NCBI RefSeq assembly: GCF_000429465.1
Contig: NZ_AUBX01000018.1
Coordinates: 1 to 64,000, forward strand
DNA length: 64,000 nucleotides
Source of the DNA: Algoriphagus vanfongensis DSM 17529
GTDB lineage: Bacteria; Bacteroidota; Bacteroidia; Cytophagales; Cyclobacteriaceae
Direction of reading: 5' to 3'
Position numbers and translations under genes: made by a program. The notes beneath the pieces are model-generated. The model searched no databases and was not told the DNA's origin. It was given only the letters and a program-made list of their open reading frames with translations. Positions 7,366 to 14,625 of the stretch are shown here, in pieces (the stretch's first letter is position 1; each line of letters starts with the position of its first letter).

Positions 7366-8784
7366 ATGGCAAAGAAAAATCCACATTTAGATCCCAATAC
7401 CTTCAGAGATTCTCTTGGAACTGTCCGGGATGATGGGAAGAGAAATTGGGTTTATCCTAAAAAGGTTTCAGGGATTTTCTATCGCTACCGAACCTACCTT
7501 TCTTGGTTATTGCTGGCAATTTTATTTGCGGGACCATTTATTACTGTGGAAGGAAGACCGTGGCTTCTCTTCAATATATTTGAGAGAAAGTTTATCATCT
7601 TCGGAGCAGTATTCTGGCCTCAGGATACACACTTGCTTATTTTTCTGTTGTTGATTCTTTTTGTTTTTATCATCCTCTTTACGGTTGTTTTCGGAAGGGT
7701 CTGGTGTGGATGGGCTTGTCCGCAGACTCTTTTTATGGAGATGGTGTTCAGAAAAATCGAGTACTTAATTGAGGGGGATGCAAATCAGCAAAGAAAACTG
7801 AATGAAGCTCCTTGGAACAGTGAAAAGATCTGGAAAAAGGGCTTGAAAATCACCGTGTTTGGTCTGATATCGTTAGCCATCGGGCATCTAGTGATGGCTT
7901 ATTTGATCGGAGTGGAACAAGTGCTCGATATTGTGACTCAGCCCCCATCTGCTCATATGGCCGGTTTTATGGGGCTGGTGGCTTTTTCCGGTATTTTCAT
8001 GTTTATTTTCACATGGTTTAGAGAGCAGGCATGCATTGTCGTCTGCCCTTACGGGAGACTTCAGGGGGTCTTTTTGGATAATAATTCCATCAATGTCATG
8101 TATGACTATGTTCGGGGCGAGCCACGTGGACCTATTCGTAAAAATCAGATAGAAACCAACCCAAAAGGGGATTGTGTAGACTGTAATCTCTGTGTGCAGG
8201 TGTGCCCGACAGGTATAGATATCCGGAATGGAATCCAAATGGAATGCGTCAATTGTACTGCCTGCATTGATGTGTGCGATGAAGTCATGGTCAAGGTAGA
8301 CCGTCCCAAAGGCCTGATTCGCTATGCTTCTGAAAACAGTGTCAAAGAAGGGTTCCAAAAGTTGATTACTGGAAGAGTCAAAGCCTATTCAGTGGTTTTG
8401 GTTTTATTGGTGGTGGGATTCATAGCTTTGATAGCCACACGAGATGAATTGTCGGCGACAGTCACACGATTTCCAGGGATGACTTATCAGATGAGGGACA
8501 ATGGAACTGTGTCCAATCTTTATCAGATCATTTTGATCAATAAGACATTTGAATCTCAAACGGTAGATTTACAGTCTTTGGCACCCGGGATGGATGTTGA
8601 AATTTTAGGAGATCAAGTCTGGGTGCTGGAACCGCAATCCAAATTGGAAGGGAGGTTTTTTCTAGTGCAAGATCAACAGGAAGTCCTGACCCCGCAGCAA
8701 AAGGTAAAACTATCCCTGAGGCATGAAGGTCAAGAAATAGATGAAATCAATACAAGTTTTATGGCTCCTGTAGCCGAAAAATAA
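7366..8784 (+). CDS. ccoG: cbb3 oxidase accessory protein CcoG (polyferredoxin)
   Basis: This 472-aa membrane ferredoxin is homologous to CcoG/FixG/RdxA, which is linked to copper reduction during cbb3 assembly. Membrane helices lie near 43-62, 87-110, 163-185 and 200-220. Cysteine motifs are C114-GWAC118-P, CIVVCPYGR and two 4Fe-4S ferredoxin clusters (CVDCNLCVQVCP and CVNCTACIDVC). A further helix near 345-360 precedes a periplasmic C-terminal Ig-like domain. The gene follows ccoP after a 47-bp gap with a strong hairpin, and ccoH is 4 bp downstream. The length is normal. Confidence 0.95.
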   Translation: MAKKNPHLDPNTFRDSLGTVRDDGKRNWVYPKKVSGIFYRYRTYLSWLLLAILFAGPFITVEGRPWLLFNIFERKFIIFGAVFWPQDTHLLIFLLLILFVFIILFTVVFGRVWCGWACPQTLFMEMVFRKIEYLIEGDANQQRKLNEAPWNSEKIWKKGLKITVFGLISLAIGHLVMAYLIGVEQVLDIVTQPPSAHMAGFMGLVAFSGIFMFIFTWFREQACIVVCPYGRLQGVFLDNNSINVMYDYVRGEPRGPIRKNQIETNPKGDCVDCNLCVQVCPTGIDIRNGIQMECVNCTACIDVCDEVMVKVDRPKGLIRYASENSVKEGFQKLITGRVKAYSVVLVLLVVGFIALIATRDELSATVTRFPGMTYQMRDNGTVSNLYQIILINKTFESQTVDLQSLAPGMDVEILGDQVWVLEPQSKLEGRFFLVQDQQEVLTPQQKVKLSLRHEGQEIDEINTSFMAPVAEK

Positions 8785-8788
8785 GCCT

Positions 8789-9214
8789 ATGAACTGGGGA
8801 AAAGGAATCATATTTACATTCTTGGGTTTTATAGCCATCATGATCACGATGGTAGTGATCTCAGTGAGGATGGAAGGGATAGAGCTCGTGACAGAAAATT
8901 ACTATGAGGAGGAGATCAAATATCAGCAACAAATAGACAAAGAGCTGTCCACCTTGGCCCTAAATAGGGAGGTGCTTAGGTTTGACGGTCCTTCCAAAGC
9001 CCTGATTTTGGATTTGCCTGTAGGTGCCAAAGGAACGCTGAATTTGTTTCGGCCTTCGGATATCGAGCTCGACAGGGAGTTGCCGGTTGATATACAGGAA
9101 GTTGGTGAAAAAACAGTTTATCTGGGAGATCTCAAAGCTGGATATTGGAAGATTCAGCTGAGTTGGGAAGAAGATGGAAGAGCTTATTATCAGGAAAAAA
9201 AGATCAACCTATGA
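8789..9214 (+). CDS. ccoH: FixH/CcoH family protein
   Basis: The protein is 141 aa, with a single N-terminal membrane helix (about 7-27) and then a periplasmic domain. The segment VTENYYEEEIKYQQQID is typical of FixH, where a helical stretch follows the anchor. CcoH is required for stable cbb3 assembly. The stop overlaps the next gene by ATGA. Confidence 0.88.
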   Translation: MNWGKGIIFTFLGFIAIMITMVVISVRMEGIELVTENYYEEEIKYQQQIDKELSTLALNREVLRFDGPSKALILDLPVGAKGTLNLFRPSDIELDRELPVDIQEVGEKTVYLGDLKAGYWKIQLSWEEDGRAYYQEKKINL

Positions 9215-9915
9215 TATTCTGGACTGCAGTCGTGCTAGGGTTTATGGGATCATTTCACTGCGTGGGAATGTGTGGCCCAATAGCCATGGCTGTAGGTAAT
9301 TCTTCCCAAAAGTTTTTGACCAATAAAATCCTCTACAATATCGGAAGAAGTATCACCTATGCACTTCTGGGCCTCATAGTTGGCGTGATTGGATTTACAT
9401 TTTCATTGGCAGGCATCCAGCAAGCTTTTTCCATCTTTATTGGTCTCATGATTATTTTAATCGCAGTGAGTGTCAAAGGTTCCGAAAGATGGGTTTCCAT
9501 CTCATTCCTAGCTACTCCGGTCCGATGGATTAAATCAAGACTTTCCTTTTTCTTAAAAAGAGGTGGAGCAATAGCATTTTTTGCCACTGGCCTGATCAAT
9601 GGCTTACTTCCATGTGGCATGGTCTATTTGGCCCTTGTAGCAGCTTTGGGCTTGCAAAACCCATGGATGGGAGCGGCATATATGTTTTTCTTTGGTCTTG
9701 GCACGATTCCGTTGCTATTGGCTTTGATGTTTTCGGGAAAACTCATCCCTCTCAAGTCTAGACTTAAAATTCAAAAAGTCATGCCATTAGTAGGAGTGTT
9801 AGTTGGTCTGATCTTTATTTTTCGCGGATTGGGTCTTGGGATTCATGGCTTCAGTCCAAATCTTCAAGTCTACCATTATGGAGAAAAACAAGTGGAAATT
9901 ACTGTTTGCCGCTGA
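9211..9915 (+). CDS. Sulfite exporter TauE/DsbD_2-like membrane protein
   Basis: This six-helix inner-membrane protein (234 aa) starts at the ATG that overlaps the ccoH stop by 4 bp. A longer in-frame start at 9145 would lie inside ccoH. Helix 1 contains GSFHCVGMCGPI, and a later helix contains NGLLPCGMVYLAL; these paired cysteine/proline motifs mark the UreH/DsbD_2 family. Members next to cbb3 genes are thought to act in metal or thiol handling during oxidase assembly. The substrate is unknown. The stop directly abuts the end of convergent hemN. Confidence 0.85.
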   Translation: MIFWTAVVLGFMGSFHCVGMCGPIAMAVGNSSQKFLTNKILYNIGRSITYALLGLIVGVIGFTFSLAGIQQAFSIFIGLMIILIAVSVKGSERWVSISFLATPVRWIKSRLSFFLKRGGAIAFFATGLINGLLPCGMVYLALVAALGLQNPWMGAAYMFFFGLGTIPLLLALMFSGKLIPLKSRLKIQKVMPLVGVLVGLIFIFRGLGLGIHGFSPNLQVYHYGEKQVEITVCR

Positions 9916-11274
9916 TTAAATTGCCTTACTAAATACAGGTGATTCACTTGCTTTATTTGCCATTCTCAGATCAAACTGCTTGCAGATATTTCTGACGATG
10001 GCCATTCCTTCATCAGTGATTTTTACTCGATTTTGATTGATGTGAAGCAAACCCTCGACTTCCATTTGAAGCAGGTTAGCTTTGTTTTCTTCAGGCATGG
10101 CATCCCAAATGACGTCATCGATAGTAGCCTGCTGATTGCAAATCAGATCCAAAATCAACTCTTTGACTGCGATATCTTCCTGACTCAATGCATGTCCTTT
10201 GACCAGAGGCCACTTGTCTGCTAAAAGAGTATTCTGATACGTTTCGATAGACTTTGTGTTTTGCGCATAGCCAATATGGAGGTCAGATATGCTACTGGCT
10301 CCCAATCCCAGAAGCATTTTTGAAGGAGAGGTGGTATAGCCCATGAAATTGCGATGGAGTTTCCCCACTTTTTTTGCTTGATTGAGTGGATCGGTAGGTT
10401 TGGCAAAATGATCCATGCCTATTTCCTCATATCCCATTCTTATGAGTTGATCCTTGCCAAACTCATACATTTGTCGTTTCAAAAATTCATCTGGAAGGTG
10501 TTTCTCATAGCTTTTTTGAGCAGGGAAAGCACTCGGAACGTGGGCGTAAGAATAGAATGCGATTCGCTCTGGTGCCAAGTCTTGGACTGATTCAAAGGTG
10601 CTTTGCAGGGAGGTGATAGACTGGTGAGGAAGTCCGTAGATCAGATCGAAGTTAATGGATTGATACTCGTTTTGGCGAGCATTATAGACCGCTTTCTTGA
10701 CGGCGTCCAGCGGCTGAATGCGGTGAATGGCCTGCTGAACTTTAGAGTCAAAATCCTGAATGCCATAACTCACCCGATCAAAGCCCAGTTCAGCTAGATT
10801 TTTCAGATGTGAGAAAGTGGTGTTGTTTGGATGGCCTTCAAAGCTAAATTCCCGATCATCCAGTACATCACAGTCATCCATAATGGTTGCGAGTAAGAAA
10901 TAGAGATTGTCCGGAGAAAAGAAGGTCGGCGTGCCGCCTCCTAAGTGGATTCCTGCAAGTTTTGGCTTCTCCCCAATAAGATTTAAGTATATATCCCATT
11001 CTCGCAGCAGAGCCAGAATGTAGGGAAACTCGGTTTGATGATTTTTGGTGATTCTCTTGTTGCAGCCACAGTAGGTACATAGGCTTTCGCAAAAAGGCAA
11101 ATGAATATAGAGACTGATTCCCTCTTCCTTTCCATAAAGGGCAAAAGCCTTTGTGACAAGGTCGCTCCACGAACTACCAGTGAGGTCATTTTGCCAAAAT
11201 GGGACCGTGGGATAGCTTGTATAGCGGGGTGCAGGAGTGTTGTATTTGCTGATCAGCTCAGAATTCAGTCTCAT
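9916..11274 (-). CDS. hemN: Oxygen-independent coproporphyrinogen III oxidase
   Basis: This radical SAM enzyme (452 aa) decarboxylates coproporphyrinogen III to protoporphyrinogen IX without oxygen. The cluster ligands C62, C66 and C69, plus C71, are spaced as in E. coli HemN. GGGTPTFF follows as the SAM-binding glycine motif, and the N-terminal YNTPAPRYTSYP is diagnostic of true HemN rather than HemW. The C-terminal HemN domain is present. It is convergent with the cbb3 cluster with no intergenic base, and would supply haem under the low-oxygen conditions in which cbb3 is used. Confidence 0.95.
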   Translation of the reverse strand: MRLNSELISKYNTPAPRYTSYPTVPFWQNDLTGSSWSDLVTKAFALYGKEEGISLYIHLPFCESLCTYCGCNKRITKNHQTEFPYILALLREWDIYLNLIGEKPKLAGIHLGGGTPTFFSPDNLYFLLATIMDDCDVLDDREFSFEGHPNNTTFSHLKNLAELGFDRVSYGIQDFDSKVQQAIHRIQPLDAVKKAVYNARQNEYQSINFDLIYGLPHQSITSLQSTFESVQDLAPERIAFYSYAHVPSAFPAQKSYEKHLPDEFLKRQMYEFGKDQLIRMGYEEIGMDHFAKPTDPLNQAKKVGKLHRNFMGYTTSPSKMLLGLGASSISDLHIGYAQNTKSIETYQNTLLADKWPLVKGHALSQEDIAVKELILDLICNQQATIDDVIWDAMPEENKANLLQMEVEGLLHINQNRVKITDEGMAIVRNICKQFDLRMANKASESPVFSKAI

Positions 11275-11307
11275 AGCTTTTTTTTCAAAGGTCGTCAGAC
11301 TCCTTGC

Positions 11308-11319
11308 TCAAAGCTTTGA
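11308..11319. promoter_or_regulatory. Perfect 12-bp palindrome upstream of hemN
   Basis: TCAAAGCTTTGA is a perfect palindrome centred about 40 bases before the hemN start. It could be an operator. It does not match the FNR-like dyads before the cbb3 genes, and the regulator is unknown. Confidence 0.3.
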
Positions 11320-11329
11320 TCTAAATAAG

Positions 11330-11359
11330 CCCAAAACCTGATCTTTGTCAGGTTTTGGG
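11330..11359 (-). terminator. Strong hairpin terminator downstream of batA
   Basis: CCCAAAACCTGA and TCAGGTTTTGGG form a perfect 12-bp stem around a 6-base loop, 16 bases after the batA stop on the minus strand. The trailing sequence (CTTATTT) is only moderately T-rich. The hairpin separates the bat operon from hemN. Confidence 0.7.
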
Positions 11360-11375
11360 TGAAGGGAGTGTCAGG

Positions 11376-12419
11376 TTAGTCCAGAAGAAAATTGTTGAGA
11401 AAGCTGCTTTTCAGCATCATCCAAAAGAAGAATAGCAGAATCCCCCAAAAGAGATAAACTCGATAATAATCTGTTGTTTCCCGGTATCTGTTTTCTTCTA
11501 CTTCACTTTTTTCTAGCGTATCGATCTGGTCAAAGATATTCTGAAGTGCATTGCCATCTGAAGCTCTGAAAAACTCTGCCTCCGTCAACTTGGCTATTTC
11601 ACGAAGGGTAGTTTCATCAAGATAGCTCTCGACCATCTGTGGTCTGCCAAAGAAGTCAGTACCATAAGGGACCATCCCGTCTTTGCCCACGGCGATAGTA
11701 TAGATTTTGATTCCAAGCGCTGAGGCTAGCTGAGCCGCAAACATCGGATCGACATTGCCAGCATTGCTCTCCCCATCGGATAGGAGTATCATTACTTTTG
11801 ATACCGAACCTGCTTCTTTCATTCTGTTGGTTCCAGCGGCGATTGCCGAACCGATAGCAGTGCCTTTTGCCTCCATCATATCAAAGGAAATCTCTGAAAT
11901 GAGGTCTGTGAGAAGCTTGTAGTCATTGGTCAGGGGAGCCAAAGAGAAAGCTTCGCCGGCAAAAATAACCATGCCGATTCGGTCACCTACTCGACCATTG
12001 ATGAAATCTATAGCGGTAGATTTGGCAGCCTCCAGTCTATTGGGAGTGAAATCCTGCAGGTCCATCGATTCTGAAATATCCATCACGAGCATGATGTCAA
12101 TGCCTTCGGTGTATTGCTCCACACGTTCATTGCTTCGCTGCGGTCTGGCTAGCGCGACGATGATCATGGCCAGTGCCAATAGGAAAAATCCGGTAGGAAC
12201 TAGTCTAAGATAGGTCCAAGGGTTGTTGCTGGCTACTTTCTTAGGGAGGGAAAGTTCCAGAACTGGATTTTTGAGAAATTTGATAAACTTCCTGATAAGC
12301 ATCAACAGCGGAATGATCCAGATCAGGTTGAGCAGAATAGGTTTTTCCCACTCATAAGTTTGAAAGGTCTCTGGCAGAAACCAAGACCAGCTGAAGAATT
12401 CAGACACTTGCTCTAGCAT
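11376..12419 (-). CDS. batA: BatA-like von Willebrand factor A membrane protein
   Basis: This 347-aa protein has membrane segments near 29-44 and 74-91, a VWA domain, and a C-terminal membrane helix (about 322-340). The metal-ion-dependent adhesion motif DxSxS is D114-ISES118, and LLSDGESN supplies a downstream motif. BatA belongs to the Bacteroides aerotolerance operon, a MoxR-associated envelope-stress system whose target is still unclear. It is the last of three overlapping genes. No moxR, batB, batC or batD of usual form follows, so the operon is abridged. Confidence 0.88.
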   Translation of the reverse strand: MLEQVSEFFSWSWFLPETFQTYEWEKPILLNLIWIIPLLMLIRKFIKFLKNPVLELSLPKKVASNNPWTYLRLVPTGFFLLALAMIIVALARPQRSNERVEQYTEGIDIMLVMDISESMDLQDFTPNRLEAAKSTAIDFINGRVGDRIGMVIFAGEAFSLAPLTNDYKLLTDLISEISFDMMEAKGTAIGSAIAAGTNRMKEAGSVSKVMILLSDGESNAGNVDPMFAAQLASALGIKIYTIAVGKDGMVPYGTDFFGRPQMVESYLDETTLREIAKLTEAEFFRASDGNALQNIFDQIDTLEKSEVEENRYRETTDYYRVYLFWGILLFFFWMMLKSSFLNNFLLD

Positions 12420-13296
12420 GCTTGATTTTGCTTATTTTTTCGAGATGTTTTTCTTTAGCTACTTGGAGTAGGTAGTTAGATGCTGATTGAATTTCAGCCT
12501 TCTTTCCTGCATAGATGATGATTTCGATCGCTCTGAGAGAATCGAAGACTTGCATATCGCCGAGTTTTTCTCCGATCTCGCTGGAGGTCCACTCCCGGAT
12601 CGGGAGGGAAGTCAGGCTTTCGAGATAGCCTTTCCAAAGTCCGATTAATTCATCTGCAGCTTCCATGGTAGGGTTTTGCTCTAGTTGAGCACTAGCCTGT
12701 TGCCATTGTTTTTGAAACTTGCTCCAACGGCGTTTCTCGCCTCTTTCGTTCCAAAATTTCTTGATCTGATCGGCAAACAGCCAATAAAGAGCGCCCAAAA
12801 GCACTAATACTGCAAGGGCAATTGCACCAAAGAGCATCCAATTCCACTTCTTTTCTATGGATTGATAGACATTGTTTTCTTTGAATACCAACTGCTCTGG
12901 GATGCTGTCTAGGGTCAGTTTGAGTTTGAGCTCAGCTTCTAATGGGAAATGCGTGACACTGTCGTAGCGGTTGAGTTCGTAGACAGGCAGAGTCAAGTAT
13001 GAGCTCTGGTCCAGCTCAAAGTTGGATAGATAATAGACCACACTGTCCTGAGTGATATCAGATTCGGTATGTGAGATGTAGGTCTTCTTTTCCAACAGCA
13101 CAAATGAGCCGAAATCAAACGTGGAATCGGGAAATATCAACTGCTTGCTAGCAGGATAGTCGGCTTTTAGCACATAGCCGACCCGTTCGCCAAGTTTGGC
13201 GGAATCTTGCATGAAATAGCCTTCTACTTTTACTTCTTGGGCAAAAGAGGTGACTGAGCACAAGAAGCTGATGAGGATCAATAACTTCTTAGCCAC
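12400..13296 (-). CDS. Exported membrane-anchored protein of the Bat-type operon
   Basis: The protein is 298 aa, with a signal peptide (about 1-19, ending SFAQ), an extracytoplasmic beta-rich domain of about 130 residues, one membrane helix near 154-174, and a basic helical cytoplasmic tail. This layout matches the unnamed protein found between the DUF58 and BatA genes in Bacteroidota, with similarity in design to BatD. The likely start is GTG, overlapping the DUF58 stop by 8 bp; the batA start lies 20 bp inside its end. A role in presenting envelope signals to the VWA protein is inference. Confidence 0.75.
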   Translation of the reverse strand: MAKKLLILISFLCSVTSFAQEVKVEGYFMQDSAKLGERVGYVLKADYPASKQLIFPDSTFDFGSFVLLEKKTYISHTESDITQDSVVYYLSNFELDQSSYLTLPVYELNRYDSVTHFPLEAELKLKLTLDSIPEQLVFKENNVYQSIEKKWNWMLFGAIALAVLVLLGALYWLFADQIKKFWNERGEKRRWSKFQKQWQQASAQLEQNPTMEAADELIGLWKGYLESLTSLPIREWTSSEIGEKLGDMQVFDSLRAIEIIIYAGKKAEIQSASNYLLQVAKEKHLEKISKIKHARASV

Positions 13297-14167
13297 GCTT
13301 CATGCTTTTATTTCTGTACTTAAATAGCTCTATCAAAGGCATCACGATGTCTTGAGTAGTATCGATGGGTAGATAGTTGATTTGGTTTTTTTTGCAGATA
13401 TCTTTCAAATTCTCTCTTTCGGAAGTGAAGGTATCAGAAATTTTTCTCGAAAAGCTACCAAAAGCAGTATTGACCCAGGTAGTGCGTCCTTTTTCCTTGT
13501 CATAGACCGGGATGATCCCCAGTGAAGGAAGGGCAGACTCTCTCGGGTCAGTCAGCTGGATGGCGACGAGATCATGCCGCTCTGCCAGAGCTCTGAAGGG
13601 ACGCTCGTAGCCATCGTCTATAAAATCAGAGATCACTACGATGATACTCCGCTTTTTGATCAGATTGAGAGTAAAGGTGAACAGTGCCGAGAGATCTGTG
13701 CCGAGTGAGTTGTTTTCATGCTCGAAAATACCCCGGATCATCTTTACTCCTTGTTTACCGCCTTTGGAAGGCAAGATGATTTTTTCCTTTTGATCGGAAA
13801 AACTGATCAGCCCCACCTGACTTCCTTCGAAAATAGCGGCTAAAGTCAATACTCCGGCGATGACCTTTCCTTGGTCGATTTTTTTATGACCGGGCTGTCC
13901 GATGTCCTGAGAACCCGAAATATCCAGAAGGAAATAGACAGATTGCTCTTTGTCTTCCTTGAAAGTTTTGACAAATGTGCCATGTCCCTTTGCAGAAACC
14001 TTCCACTCGATCGTCCGTACATCGTCACCATACTGATAGGGACGCAAATCGTCAAATTCCAGCCCGGAACCTTTAAAGAGGGACTGGTATTCTCCTTGCA
14101 GGTGATTGTTGGCCACCTTTCGGATCATGATTTCGTACTTTCGAAGCTTGCTGAAGAGTTGATTCAT
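13289..14167 (-). CDS. DUF58 domain protein (VWA-like, Bat operon)
   Basis: This 292-aa soluble protein has the DUF58 signature GLEFDDLRPYQYGDDVRTIE near residues 35-55, then a VWA-like fold with FLLDISGS. DUF58 proteins accompany MoxR ATPases, but no MoxR gene lies adjacent here. It is the first gene of the operon DUF58, membrane protein, batA. It is divergent from the DUF4296 lipoprotein gene, with 107 bp between them. Confidence 0.9.
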   Translation of the reverse strand: MNQLFSKLRKYEIMIRKVANNHLQGEYQSLFKGSGLEFDDLRPYQYGDDVRTIEWKVSAKGHGTFVKTFKEDKEQSVYFLLDISGSQDIGQPGHKKIDQGKVIAGVLTLAAIFEGSQVGLISFSDQKEKIILPSKGGKQGVKMIRGIFEHENNSLGTDLSALFTFTLNLIKKRSIIVVISDFIDDGYERPFRALAERHDLVAIQLTDPRESALPSLGIIPVYDKEKGRTTWVNTAFGSFSRKISDTFTSERENLKDICKKNQINYLPIDTTQDIVMPLIELFKYRNKSMKRG

Positions 14168-14262
14168 GCAGGGATATTTTGAACCGACTAAGTTATACTA
14201 CTGAGTTCAATTTTAAAATTTGACTTACAGGAAGGGTAAGGAGAATATCCGTTAAAAAAACC

Positions 14263-14270
14263 TAATTTTG
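14263..14270 (+). promoter_or_regulatory. Bacteroidota -7 element before the DUF4296 gene
   Basis: TAATTTTG matches the TAnnTTTG consensus exactly and ends 4 bases before the GTG start at 14275. No TTTG lies at the expected -33 distance. If the element is used, the transcript would begin at or next to the start codon. Confidence 0.4.
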
Positions 14271-14274
14271 AAAG

Positions 14275-14625
14275 GTGAAAAGATTAATTCCGATTTTATT
14301 TTGTGTGGTTTTCTTGATTTCCTGTGATAAGGAAGAAAAACCGAGTGGATTGCTCTCGGAAGATCAAATGGTCAATGTCCTCGTGGATATCCATCTGACC
14401 GAAGGAGTGAGTAGCGCTTTGCCGATTCCATACGATTCGTCTCAGGTACTCTATAGACTACTGGAGCGAGAGGTTTTTGTCGAGCACGAGATCTCTGATT
14501 CCACTTTTGTCCAAAGCATGCGCTACTATCTCCAGTATCCTAAAACAATGGATGAGATCTATGCCAGAGTAGTGGATACGCTCGTAGTCAAAGAATCCAC
14601 CCCCATGACAGAAGAGAATTTCTGA
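14275..14625 (+). CDS. DUF4296 domain lipoprotein
   Basis: The protein is 116 aa, with a lipoprotein signal (FLISC, Cys near 17) and then the DUF4296 pattern LLSEDQMVNVLVDIHLTEG. A second conserved part reads SMRYYLQYPKTMDEIYARV. The family is confined to Bacteroidota and its function is unknown. The start is GTG; no ATG precedes the signal peptide. The stop overlaps the mutS2 start by one base, so the two are probably cotranscribed. Confidence 0.85.
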   Translation: MKRLIPILFCVVFLISCDKEEKPSGLLSEDQMVNVLVDIHLTEGVSSALPIPYDSSQVLYRLLEREVFVEHEISDSTFVQSMRYYLQYPKTMDEIYARVVDTLVVKESTPMTEENF

